Source: Acidobacteriota bacterium
Lineage (GTDB): Bacteria > Acidobacteriota > Polarisedimenticolia > J045
Assembly (NCBI GenBank): GCA_027001345.1
Contig: JALTMS010000468.1
Location: 1-12,864, forward strand
Length of the DNA: 12,864 bases
Direction of reading: 5' to 3'
Program-made: the position numbers and the translations under genes
The notes under the pieces: generated by a model
The model's input: only the letters and a program-made list of their open reading frames with translations
What the model was told of the DNA's origin: nothing
The model's database searches: none
Shown: positions 7,609-12,864 of the stretch, in pieces
How positions within the stretch are numbered: the first letter of the stretch is position 1
Layout of the letters: each line of letters opens with the position of its first letter

Positions 7609-8367
7609 TCAGCGCTTTCGCCCCAAGATCGCCCTTGCGGCACAGGCGGCCCCAAAACCGTTGTCGATGTTGACCACGGTCAGCCCCTCCGCACAGGAGG
7701 TGAGCATACCCATCAGAGCCGTCATCCCCCCCTGAGCCACCCCGTAACCCACGCTGGTGGGCACACCGATCACCGGCGCATCGACCAGGCCGGCCACCAC
7801 CGAGGGTAAGGCCCCCTCCATGCCTGCCACGACGATGACCACCCGCGCCCGCCGCAGGATCTCCAGCTCGTCGAGCAACCGGTGGAGGCCGGCGATCCCC
7901 ACGTCGTAGACCCGCTCCACCTCCAGGGAGAAGACGGAAGCCGTCACGGCAGCTTCTTCGGCGACCGGAGAATCCGCCGTACCGGCGCTGACGATGACCA
8001 GGCCCTTGATCTTCCGGCGACCCGGGCGGGGAGCGAGCCAGGAGAAGGTTCTCGACAGCGGATCGTATCGCCCCCTGGTGAAGCGCTCGGCCAGAATCTC
8101 ACCCGCCTCGGGGCCCAGTCGCGTGACGAGCACGGTCGCTTCTTTCTCGAAAAGATGGGCGACGATCTCGACGATCTGGTCGGTGGTCTTCCCCTCGCCG
8201 AGCACGACTTCGGGAATCCCCCGCCGACTCGGCCTCTGGTGGTCGATCCGGGCCGAGGACAGACGCGCGGTGTCGAGGCTCGACAGACGCTCGACGGCCC
8301 CGGCCACCGGCACCTTCCCCGCCTTGACGGCCCGCAGTAGCCTGGCTATTTCCTGACGATCGAGCAT
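7609..8367 (-). CDS. larB: Nickel pincer cofactor biosynthesis protein LarB
   Basis: 252 residues; Lactobacillus LarB is about the same length. LarB carboxylates the pyridinium ring of nicotinic acid adenine dinucleotide at C5 and cleaves its phosphoanhydride, the first step towards the nickel pincer nucleotide of lactate racemase and related enzymes. The C-terminal half (about 120-252) has the PurE/AIR-carboxylase-like fold with VSAGTADSPVAEEA (126-139), GMEGALPSVVAGL (182-194), TSVGYG (204-209), the SCAEG motif with the likely catalytic C225, and NIDNGFGAA (233-241). ATG 8367 is chosen because GGAGGAGG lies 5 bases upstream; the open frame continues upstream to 8529 but that extension has no family match. 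larC and larE, which complete the pathway, are not in the window. The gene is divergent from the HU gene. Confidence 0.93.
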   Translation of the reverse strand: MLDRQEIARLLRAVKAGKVPVAGAVERLSSLDTARLSSARIDHQRPSRRGIPEVVLGEGKTTDQIVEIVAHLFEKEATVLVTRLGPEAGEILAERFTRGRYDPLSRTFSWLAPRPGRRKIKGLVIVSAGTADSPVAEEAAVTASVFSLEVERVYDVGIAGLHRLLDELEILRRARVVIVVAGMEGALPSVVAGLVDAPVIGVPTSVGYGVAQGGMTALMGMLTSCAEGLTVVNIDNGFGAACAARAILGRKR

Positions 8368-8416
8368 CCCGGCCTCCTCCGGCAGCGGCGCCCCGGGCCG
8401 CTGTCGGCTGGCTGCG

Positions 8417-8422
8417 ATTATC
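8417..8422 (-). promoter_or_regulatory. Possible -10 element for larB
   Basis: GATAAT on the minus strand, 50 bases before the larB ATG, matches 5 of 6 bases of the -10 consensus. No good -35 is visible 16-18 bases upstream. Support is limited to this hexamer and its position. Confidence 0.3.
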
Positions 8423-8486
8423 CCTGACCCGACAAGCAGTGCACCAGCAAATCCCCCGCCAGCCTGGAGAGCCGGGGAGATCACCG

Positions 8487-8516
8487 TTGACCACCTCGCT
8501 CGAGCCATGATAGACA
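8487..8516 (+). promoter_or_regulatory. Candidate promoter for the HU gene
   Basis: TTGACC (8487-8492) is a 5 of 6 match to the -35 element. The best downstream partners are GATAGA, ATAGAC or TAGACA, which overlap at 8509-8516 with 16-18 base spacing; none is a strong -10. The site lies about 70 bases before the HU ATG in the divergent larB-HU gap. Confidence 0.4.
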
Positions 8517-8585
8517 GGGATAGAAACAAACGGTGTGTCTGGGTCCAATAACGGGCGGATCTCTGCCCGCCAGCAAGGAGCGGCC

Positions 8586-8867
8586 ATGAACAAAGCGGAA
8601 CTGATCGACAAGATCGCAGCAGATGCAGGGATCACCAAGGCAGCGGCAGCACGGGCCATCGAGTCGATGATCGATGGTGTGGCGCGCTCCCTCAGGGCTG
8701 GAGAGCGGACGACGCTGGTGGGCTTCGGAACGTTCACCGTCAGCCAGCGCAAGGGGCGTATCGGCCGCAATCCCCAGACGGGCGCCGCCATCGAGATCAA
8801 GCCCAAGCAGGTCGTCAAGTTCCGCGCGGGCAAGGAACTCGAGGATATCCTCAACCCGGACTCCTGA
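8586..8867 (+). CDS. HU family nucleoid DNA-binding protein
   Basis: 93 residues, the standard length. HU dimers bend and compact DNA and assist replication, recombination and transcription. The sequence shows the helical dimerisation part (1-40), the GFGTF turn (46-50), the minor-groove beta arm around GRIGRNPQTGAAIEIK (57-72) with the proline P63 that intercalates DNA, and the C-terminal helix FRAGKELEDILN. It reads as HU rather than IHF, but one sequence cannot fully separate HU-alpha/beta from IHF subunits, so no symbol is given. The start ATG at 8586 has AAGGAG 5 bases upstream; an in-frame upstream start at 8535 adds 17 residues absent from the family. It is monocistronic, with a long inverted repeat just after its stop. 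Confidence 0.95.
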   Translation: MNKAELIDKIAADAGITKAAAARAIESMIDGVARSLRAGERTTLVGFGTFTVSQRKGRIGRNPQTGAAIEIKPKQVVKFRAGKELEDILNPDS

Positions 8868-8878
8868 GCCCTCCCCAG

Positions 8879-8935
8879 CCCCTCGCCGCCCCGAAATTCG
8901 CGATACTTTCGCTGCTCCAAGCTGGCGGCGAGGGG
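8879..8935. terminator. Long inverted repeat after the HU gene, possible terminator
   Basis: CCCCTCGCCGCC (8879-8890) and GGCGGCGAGGGG (8924-8935) are perfect 12-bp arms around a 33-base loop, starting 11 bases after the HU stop. A very stable stem is expected, but it is followed by TTGGTG rather than a U-tract, and the loop is long for an intrinsic terminator. It may end HU transcription, protect the 3' end, or bind a protein as DNA. Confidence 0.5.
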
Positions 8936-9008
8936 TTGGTGTCACCTCGCGGGCCGTCCCCCGATGTCGTGGCCTGTCTGTACCGAGCAGTGGTCGCAGC
9001 GGATGCCG

Positions 9009-9041
9009 TCAAGTTCGGTGAAGTTCATGCCGATACGGCAT
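9009..9041 (+). promoter_or_regulatory. Sigma-28-like promoter with overlapping inverted repeat before cheR
   Basis: TCAAGTTC (9009-9016) and GCCGATAC (9029-9036) resemble the flagellar sigma-28 consensus TAAAGTTT/GCCGATAA (6 of 8 and 7 of 8), but the spacer is 12 rather than 11 bases. The -10-like element is embedded in a perfect inverted repeat ATGCCG-ATA-CGGCAT (9027-9041). GCCGAT can also pair with ATCGGC at 9050-9055. The position, about 60-95 bases before cheR, is right for the chemotaxis cluster promoter. Confidence 0.4.
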
Positions 9042-9103
9042 ATGGCTGGATCGGCCCGCACCGGTCGCGGGTGGATTCCGGCTGACCGGAGCCCAGACCG
9101 CCC

Positions 9104-9952
9104 ATGTCGACCACTGCCCAGGAAACCCTACCCGACTTCGATACGACCCTTTCACCGGCGACCTACAAGAAGATTCGGGAGCTGATCCACCAGCACGCGG
9201 GCATCGCCATGCCAGAGGGCAAGGAAGCTCTCGTCGCCTCACGCCTGCGCCGGCGTCTGAAGGCTTGCGGCATCTCCACGATCCCCGAGTACCTCGACTT
9301 CATCACACGGGATTCGACGGGCACCGAACTGCGGGCAATGATCGATGTACTGACGACCAACAAGACCAGCTTCTTCCGCGAGGAAGCCCATTTCCGCTAC
9401 CTCACCGAACAGGTAGTGCCCGAGGCTCGCTCATCGCGTCGCCTTCGCCTGTGGTCCGCAGGTTGTTCCACGGGGCAGGAGCCCTACACCACCGTGATCT
9501 GTCTGGCCGAAACGCTCAGCGACTTCGGCTCATGGGACATTCGCATTCTGGCCACGGACATCTCCGACAGGGTGCTCGCCGAGGCCAAGGCCGGGCGCTA
9601 CCCCCGGCACAGCCTCGAAGGTCTCGATGACGCCATCGTGCGCAAGTATTTCTCCTCGGAAGCGGATGGTTCCGAACCCGTCTACGTGGCCAAGCCCATT
9701 CTGCGCAAGCCGATCCGCTTCGCGCGCCTGAACCTGATGGCCCAGTGGCCGATGAAGGGCCCCTTCGACGTCATCTTCTGCCGCAACGTGATGATCTACT
9801 TCGACAAGCCGACCCAGGAGCGACTGGTCAATCGCTTCCACGCCTTGCTGCGCCCAGGAGGGCACCTGCTGATCGGCCACTCCGAGAGCCTGACCGGGCT
9901 CGACCATCCCTACGAATACATCGCCCCCGCCACCTACCAGCGGAAGAGCTGA
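9104..9952 (+). CDS. cheR: Chemotaxis protein methyltransferase CheR
   Basis: 282 residues, typical length. CheR transfers methyl groups from S-adenosylmethionine to glutamates of chemoreceptors, setting adaptation. The N-terminal helical domain (about 15-85, LSPATYKKIRELIHQHAGI onwards) precedes NKTSFFRE (86-93). SAM-binding motif I is LWSAGCSTGQEPYT (116-129), with ATDIS (150-154) as the acidic second motif and the family hallmark FDVIFCRNVMIYFD (221-234). GRYPRHSLEGL lies in the beta-subdomain region that contacts receptors. The start ATG 9104 has only a distant GGAG, so translation initiation may be weak; no better in-frame start exists before the conserved region. First gene of cheR-cheD-cheY-cheX-EAL; cheD starts 8 bases after the stop. 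Confidence 0.96.
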   Translation: MSTTAQETLPDFDTTLSPATYKKIRELIHQHAGIAMPEGKEALVASRLRRRLKACGISTIPEYLDFITRDSTGTELRAMIDVLTTNKTSFFREEAHFRYLTEQVVPEARSSRRLRLWSAGCSTGQEPYTTVICLAETLSDFGSWDIRILATDISDRVLAEAKAGRYPRHSLEGLDDAIVRKYFSSEADGSEPVYVAKPILRKPIRFARLNLMAQWPMKGPFDVIFCRNVMIYFDKPTQERLVNRFHALLRPGGHLLIGHSESLTGLDHPYEYIAPATYQRKS

Positions 9953-9960
9953 GCGGCAAG

Positions 9961-10449
9961 ATGCCGATGATCTCGGTGGGGGTGGGCGACATTGCCGTCT
10001 CTGACGACGGCCGCGGAGAGATCGTGACCCACGCTCTCGGAAGCTGTCTGGGAATCACGATCTGGGATCCGGTGGCGAAGGTCGGCGGCCTGCTCCACGC
10101 GATGCTTCCCAACTCCGCGGTGGACAAGAACAAGGCCGAGAAGAATCCCTTCATGTTCGTCGACACGGGCGTACCTCAGTTGTTCAAGAAGGCCTACGCC
10201 CTCGGGGCGGACAAGAAACGGATCGAGCTGAAGGTTGCCGGGGGAGCGAGCCTGCGGTCCAGCAACAGCCAGGACGACTTGTTCAAGATCGGAAAGCGCA
10301 ACGCGATGGTTCTCAAGAAGCTGCTGTGGAAGAACGGCGTTCTGATTTCTTCCGAGGATATCGGCGGCGAGGTCTCTCGGACGATGAAACTCGACCTGTC
10401 CACAGGGAAGGTCACGCTGACCATATTGGGAAAGGAAAGGGAACTCTGA
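9961..10449 (+). CDS. cheD: Chemoreceptor glutamine deamidase CheD
   Basis: 162 residues, typical of CheD. It deamidates specific receptor glutamines to glutamates, and in Bacillus and Thermotoga also binds the CheC phosphatase. The catalytic triad is visible: C29 and T23 in THALGSCLGI and H46 in GLLHAMLP, spaced as in Thermotoga CheD (T21/C27/H44). KVAGGASL (about 90-97) is another conserved stretch. ATG 9961 is chosen because family similarity begins at ISVGVGDIAV; the open frame extends upstream through cheR. The ribosome site is weak, suggesting coupling to cheR. The stop TGA overlaps the next ATG by one base (TGATG), indicating translational coupling with the receiver gene. Confidence 0.95.
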   Translation: MPMISVGVGDIAVSDDGRGEIVTHALGSCLGITIWDPVAKVGGLLHAMLPNSAVDKNKAEKNPFMFVDTGVPQLFKKAYALGADKKRIELKVAGGASLRSSNSQDDLFKIGKRNAMVLKKLLWKNGVLISSEDIGGEVSRTMKLDLSTGKVTLTILGKEREL

Positions 10450-10865
10450 TGGCCCTCAACGTGCTGGTTACCGACGACAGCAAGATCATGCGCGCGGCCA
10501 TTATTCGGACCCTGAAAATGGCCGGAATCCCCGTCGCCGAGATTCACCAGGCCGAGAACGGTCAGCAGGCCCTGGAGGTCCTGGATCAGCAAGATATCGA
10601 CCTCCTGCTGGCCGACATCAATATGCCGGTGATGAACGGAGAGGAGTTGCTCGAGCAAGTGCGCTCGACTCCCGCGCTCAGGCCATTGGATGTGATCGTC
10701 ATTTCCAGCGAAGCGAGCCCCGCCCGCATCCGCCGTATCGAGGGACGCGGCGCGTGTTTCATCAAGAAGCCATTCAAGCCCAACGAACTGCGCCGCACCG
10801 TGATGCGCCTGACAGGAGAAAGCGATGAACCAGGTGGCGACTCATCCGAAGACGCTGATTTTTGA
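10449..10865 (+). CDS. cheY: CheY-like single-domain response regulator
   Basis: 138 residues: one receiver domain plus a short acidic tail. The acidic pocket D9/D10, phospho-acceptor D56 (LLADINMPVMNG), switch residue S86 (VIVISSE) and K107 (FIKKPF) are all present, so phosphorylation by a CheA kinase is expected. There is no output domain. E. coli CheY has Thr at the S86 position; Ser is a common substitute. It is a stand-alone regulator in a che cluster, so a motor-binding or phosphate-sink CheY is likely; it may also answer to a kinase outside the che system. The start overlaps the cheD stop by one base. Its last 13-14 codons, encoding a Glu/Asp/Ser-rich tail (ESDEPGGDSSEDADF), overlap the start of the following gene by 41 bases. 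Confidence 0.92.
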   Translation: MALNVLVTDDSKIMRAAIIRTLKMAGIPVAEIHQAENGQQALEVLDQQDIDLLLADINMPVMNGEELLEQVRSTPALRPLDVIVISSEASPARIRRIEGRGACFIKKPFKPNELRRTVMRLTGESDEPGGDSSEDADF

Positions 10866-11277
10866 AGCTTGTGAGCGGGCCTTCTCGGACTCCGCCTTCA
10901 TGATGGCCGCGCCTCTTGACAGCGCTCCCGACCCGGAGCCGTCCTGGGCCGGCATGAAAGTCCACTTCACCGGCCCCCTCGTCGGTGAAATGACGCTCCG
11001 CCTGAACCGCGACCTGATCGGTGATCTGGCCGCCAATTTCATCGGTGCCGACGAGCCCCCGGCCGAAGACGTGCAGAACGACGCGCTCGGCGAGCTGGTC
11101 AACATCATCTGCGGCAACCTGCTGCCCGACCTGACCGACGAGGAAGGGGTCTTCGATATCACGCACCCCGAGCCTGTCGAAACCGCCGCCGAACTGGGCG
11201 GGGGAGCAGGTCAAGTCCACGATGTCTACATGTCGATCGACGACGGCTTCGGTCACCTCCGGGTTGTACTCGAGTAG
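10825..11277 (+). CDS. cheX: CheX-type chemotaxis phosphatase
   Basis: 150 residues. The CheC/CheX/FliY phosphatase motif E-x2-N appears as E90 and N93 in DALGELVNIICGNLLPDL (86-103), preceded by a beta-rich region (KVHFTGPLVGEMTLRL) as in the CheX fold. Only one ExxN motif is seen, fitting CheX rather than the two-motif CheC. It should speed dephosphorylation of CheY-P, probably the product of the overlapping upstream gene. ATG 10825 has AGGAG 6 bases upstream, inside cheY, so the 41-base overlap is supported by a good ribosome site. The region just after E90-N93 (CGNLLPD) varies from model CheX proteins, so the exact subfamily is uncertain. Confidence 0.82.
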   Translation: MNQVATHPKTLIFEACERAFSDSAFMMAAPLDSAPDPEPSWAGMKVHFTGPLVGEMTLRLNRDLIGDLAANFIGADEPPAEDVQNDALGELVNIICGNLLPDLTDEEGVFDITHPEPVETAAELGGGAGQVHDVYMSIDDGFGHLRVVLE

Positions 11278-11299
11278 CGGCAACAAGGGAGGTGAGTTG

Positions 11300-12625
11300 G
11301 TGGGAACCTCTGTCGAGGAAGGCGAGATGACGCAATCGCGTGTGACACTGCCGGATCTCTCCCAGGAGATCGACCAGGTCTTCGCCGGTGCTGCTCGGTC
11401 GCTCGACCAGCTCCTGGCGCGCTCGGGGTCGGTCGGCCTGATTCGTGTCGGGATGGAAGCGCTCGAAGTGCTCGAGTCCCGCTTCGGCGCTGGCGCGCGG
11501 GCCGAAGTGGCGGCCAACGTCGAACGTCTCGTCCAGACTACGATCGGCAGCGAGATCACCGCTCAGGACCGCTTCACCCACGGACTCGGCGTGCAGGACG
11601 AAGTCGTCGTGATGTTTTTCCGTCCGATCGGCGATCGCGACTTCTTCGACCGGCGACTTCCCAGCCTGGCTCTGGCGTTGCGCAAGCAGGTCGAAAAACA
11701 GCGCCAGCAACTGGTCTTCCCCTATCTGCGCCCCGCCCCACGGCTGGACGTGGGCTGGGGCCTGGCCCCGCACAATGCCGCCGTGCGGGCCAGCAGGACC
11801 ATCGCGGTGGCCCTCGAGCAGGCCCGCCAGGATGCCAGAATTCATGCCGAAGCCAGCGAACTCGAAGAGTCGCGGCAACTGGCGACTCTCGTGATCCATG
11901 AACTGGTGCGTCCGGTTTTCGAGCCGATCGTTCATCTTCCTAGCCGAACGATCTATGGCGTCGAAGCGCTGTCGCGAGGACCTCAGGATTCGATCTGGGA
12001 ATCACCGGCCCACCTTTTCGGCGTCGCCCGGCGGGCCAAGAGCCTGTTCGAACTCGATGTGGTCTGCCGTCGCATCGCCCTGAGAGAACTGGCCGGGCGG
12101 ATTCCAGCCAGCCAGGCCGTGTTCCTCAACTGCATGCCCTCTGCCCTGCTCGACCCCTCGTTCAGCGGGCACACCCTCGGCCAGACTCTCGGCGCCTGCG
12201 GACTGCATCCGCACCAGGTCGTGATCGAGATCAACGAACAGGAGTCGATTCAGAACTCGGAACTCTTCCACAAGGCCGTTCATCACTATCGGCAAGTCGG
12301 CATCCGAATCGCCCTCGACGACGTAGGCTCGGGCTACGCCAGCCTCTCGTCGATCCTCGACACGCGGCCCGATCTGGTCAAGATCGATCTCTCCCTGGTT
12401 CGCTCCGTAGACAAGGACCCGGCCCGAGAGGAGCTGATTCGTACGCTGGTCAAGCTGGCTCATCGCATCGGTGCCTCTTGCGTTGCCGAGGGAGTCGAGA
12501 CGCGGGAGGAACTCGAAACCCTCGAGCGGCTGGGCCTGGATTATGTCCAGGGCTATCTCTTCACGCGGGCGACTTCCCTCGACGAGGCCCTGAACCCCGC
12601 GGTTCTCGAGCGCGCCTTCGGCTGA
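11300..12625 (+). CDS. EAL-domain c-di-GMP phosphodiesterase with degenerate GGDEF domain
   Basis: 441 residues from GTG 11300, chosen because AAGGGAGGTGA (11285-11295) is a near-perfect Shine-Dalgarno with 7 bases from GGAGG to GTG; ATG 11327 (432 residues) is the alternative. It is cytoplasmic, with no signal peptide or membrane segment. Residues about 40-185 look like a decayed GGDEF domain: the signature is replaced by GVQDEV (97-102) and the metal aspartate by glycine (about 51), so cyclase activity is not expected. The EAL domain (about 200-435) keeps the key residues: E222 in VEALSR, N277 in FLNCMP, E310 in VIEINEQE, D340/D341 in ALDDVGSGYAS, K361 in VKIDLS, E398 in VAEGVET and Q417 in QGYLF. 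Hydrolysis of c-di-GMP to pGpG is therefore plausible, favouring motility. It follows cheX by 22 bases. Confidence 0.88.
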   Translation: MGTSVEEGEMTQSRVTLPDLSQEIDQVFAGAARSLDQLLARSGSVGLIRVGMEALEVLESRFGAGARAEVAANVERLVQTTIGSEITAQDRFTHGLGVQDEVVVMFFRPIGDRDFFDRRLPSLALALRKQVEKQRQQLVFPYLRPAPRLDVGWGLAPHNAAVRASRTIAVALEQARQDARIHAEASELEESRQLATLVIHELVRPVFEPIVHLPSRTIYGVEALSRGPQDSIWESPAHLFGVARRAKSLFELDVVCRRIALRELAGRIPASQAVFLNCMPSALLDPSFSGHTLGQTLGACGLHPHQVVIEINEQESIQNSELFHKAVHHYRQVGIRIALDDVGSGYASLSSILDTRPDLVKIDLSLVRSVDKDPAREELIRTLVKLAHRIGASCVAEGVETREELETLERLGLDYVQGYLFTRATSLDEALNPAVLERAFG

Positions 12626-12634
12626 GATCTCGAT

Positions 12635-12651
12635 GCGGAGTTGGATTCCGC
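12635..12651 (+). terminator. Weak hairpin after the EAL gene
   Basis: GCGGA (12635-12639) and TCCGC (12647-12651) can form a 5-6 bp stem with a short loop, 10 bases after the stop. There is no U-tract. It may be chance in GC-rich DNA, and the next gene follows only about 80 bases after the EAL stop, so read-through is possible. Confidence 0.2.
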
Positions 12652-12704
12652 GCTGCGAGAGGGTAGATTGACGGTCCGTGTCCCACGGGGCGCGCGGGAG
12701 TCCG

Positions 12705-12864
12705 ATGTCGATCCTTTCGCTCAATGACGATCCTCGTCTTTCTCGCCACGTCATTGCCCTCGACCGTCAGGGGCGTGCCAGGCTCTACCACACGGTCACC
12801 GGCCAGAGTCTGCCGGCCGATGCCGACGAGACGACTCTCGGGCAGGCTCTTTTTCTGGCGGGCC
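12705..12864 (+). CDS. Unrecognised protein, N-terminal fragment (runs off right edge)
   Basis: An open frame from ATG 12705 to the window end, 53 codons with no stop, beginning MSILSLNDDPRLSRHVIALD and continuing with a GRARLYHTVTGQSLP stretch. GGGAG lies 4 bases before the ATG; an in-frame GTG at 12678 could add 9 residues. Codon use, with G/C-rich third positions, resembles its neighbours. I do not recognise a family: there is no signal peptide or membrane segment, and the sequence looks soluble. Its position on the same strand 79 bases after the EAL gene suggests it may continue the signalling cluster, which is inference from position only. Confidence 0.55.
   Translation, partial: MSILSLNDDPRLSRHVIALDRQGRARLYHTVTGQSLPADADETTLGQALFLAG

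Noticed and set aside
11159..11935. 258-residue minus-strand frame opposite cheX and the EAL gene
   Set aside because: Antisense to genes with clear catalytic motifs and good ribosome sites; no domain of its own.
12002..12754. 250-residue minus-strand frame opposite the EAL domain
   Set aside because: Antisense shadow covering the conserved EAL catalytic core; no independent support.

Overview
The window is a gene-dense, high-GC bacterial chromosome segment that is largely conserved housekeeping DNA. I see no insertion sequence, integrase, CRISPR array or prophage. The dnaG-rpoD pair, a vegetative-type sigma-70 promoter and a secreted protein of the 'VWFA-related' type common in Acidobacteriota suggest a motile member of Acidobacteriota or a close relative. 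That placement is inference; no 16S or marker set is present.

Left block (1-1003, minus strand): a CAU-anticodon tRNA with encoded CCA, then a coiled-coil C4 zinc-ribbon protein with a TTG start, then the first 30 codons of an RNase HI gene that leaves the window. The three are tightly packed and could be one transcript. A secreted VWFA-like protein runs the other way (996-3206); its only plausible start codon lies inside the first bases of the tRNA gene.

Centre (3207-8367): a small single-cluster ferredoxin (plus strand) converges on rpoD, with a strong hairpin terminator between them. dnaG and rpoD form the classic macromolecular-synthesis pair on the minus strand, separated by a spacer with a perfect 8-bp hairpin; RpoD appears to start at a TTG. 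dnaG has a good sigma-70 promoter (TTGCAG-17-TAAAAT) and a structured leader. Behind it lies larB, a nickel-pincer cofactor gene without larC or larE in view.

Right block (8586-12864, plus strand): an HU-family gene followed by a large inverted repeat, then a compact signalling cluster cheR-cheD-cheY-cheX-EAL. The che genes are 8 bp apart, or overlap by 1 bp and 41 bp. The cluster holds receptor methylation (CheR), receptor deamidation (CheD), a single-domain receiver (CheY), a CheX-type phosphatase and a cyclic-di-GMP phosphodiesterase with a degenerate GGDEF domain, so it probably links chemotaxis adaptation and CheY-P turnover to c-di-GMP. Upstream of cheR is an inverted repeat overlapping a motif that resembles a flagellar sigma-28 promoter. 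A final, unrecognised gene starts at 12705 and runs off the right edge.

I did not find a clearly novel system. The best second-look items are the CheY/CheX/EAL module with its putative sigma-28 site, the start codon inside the tRNA gene, and the hairpin between dnaG and rpoD.
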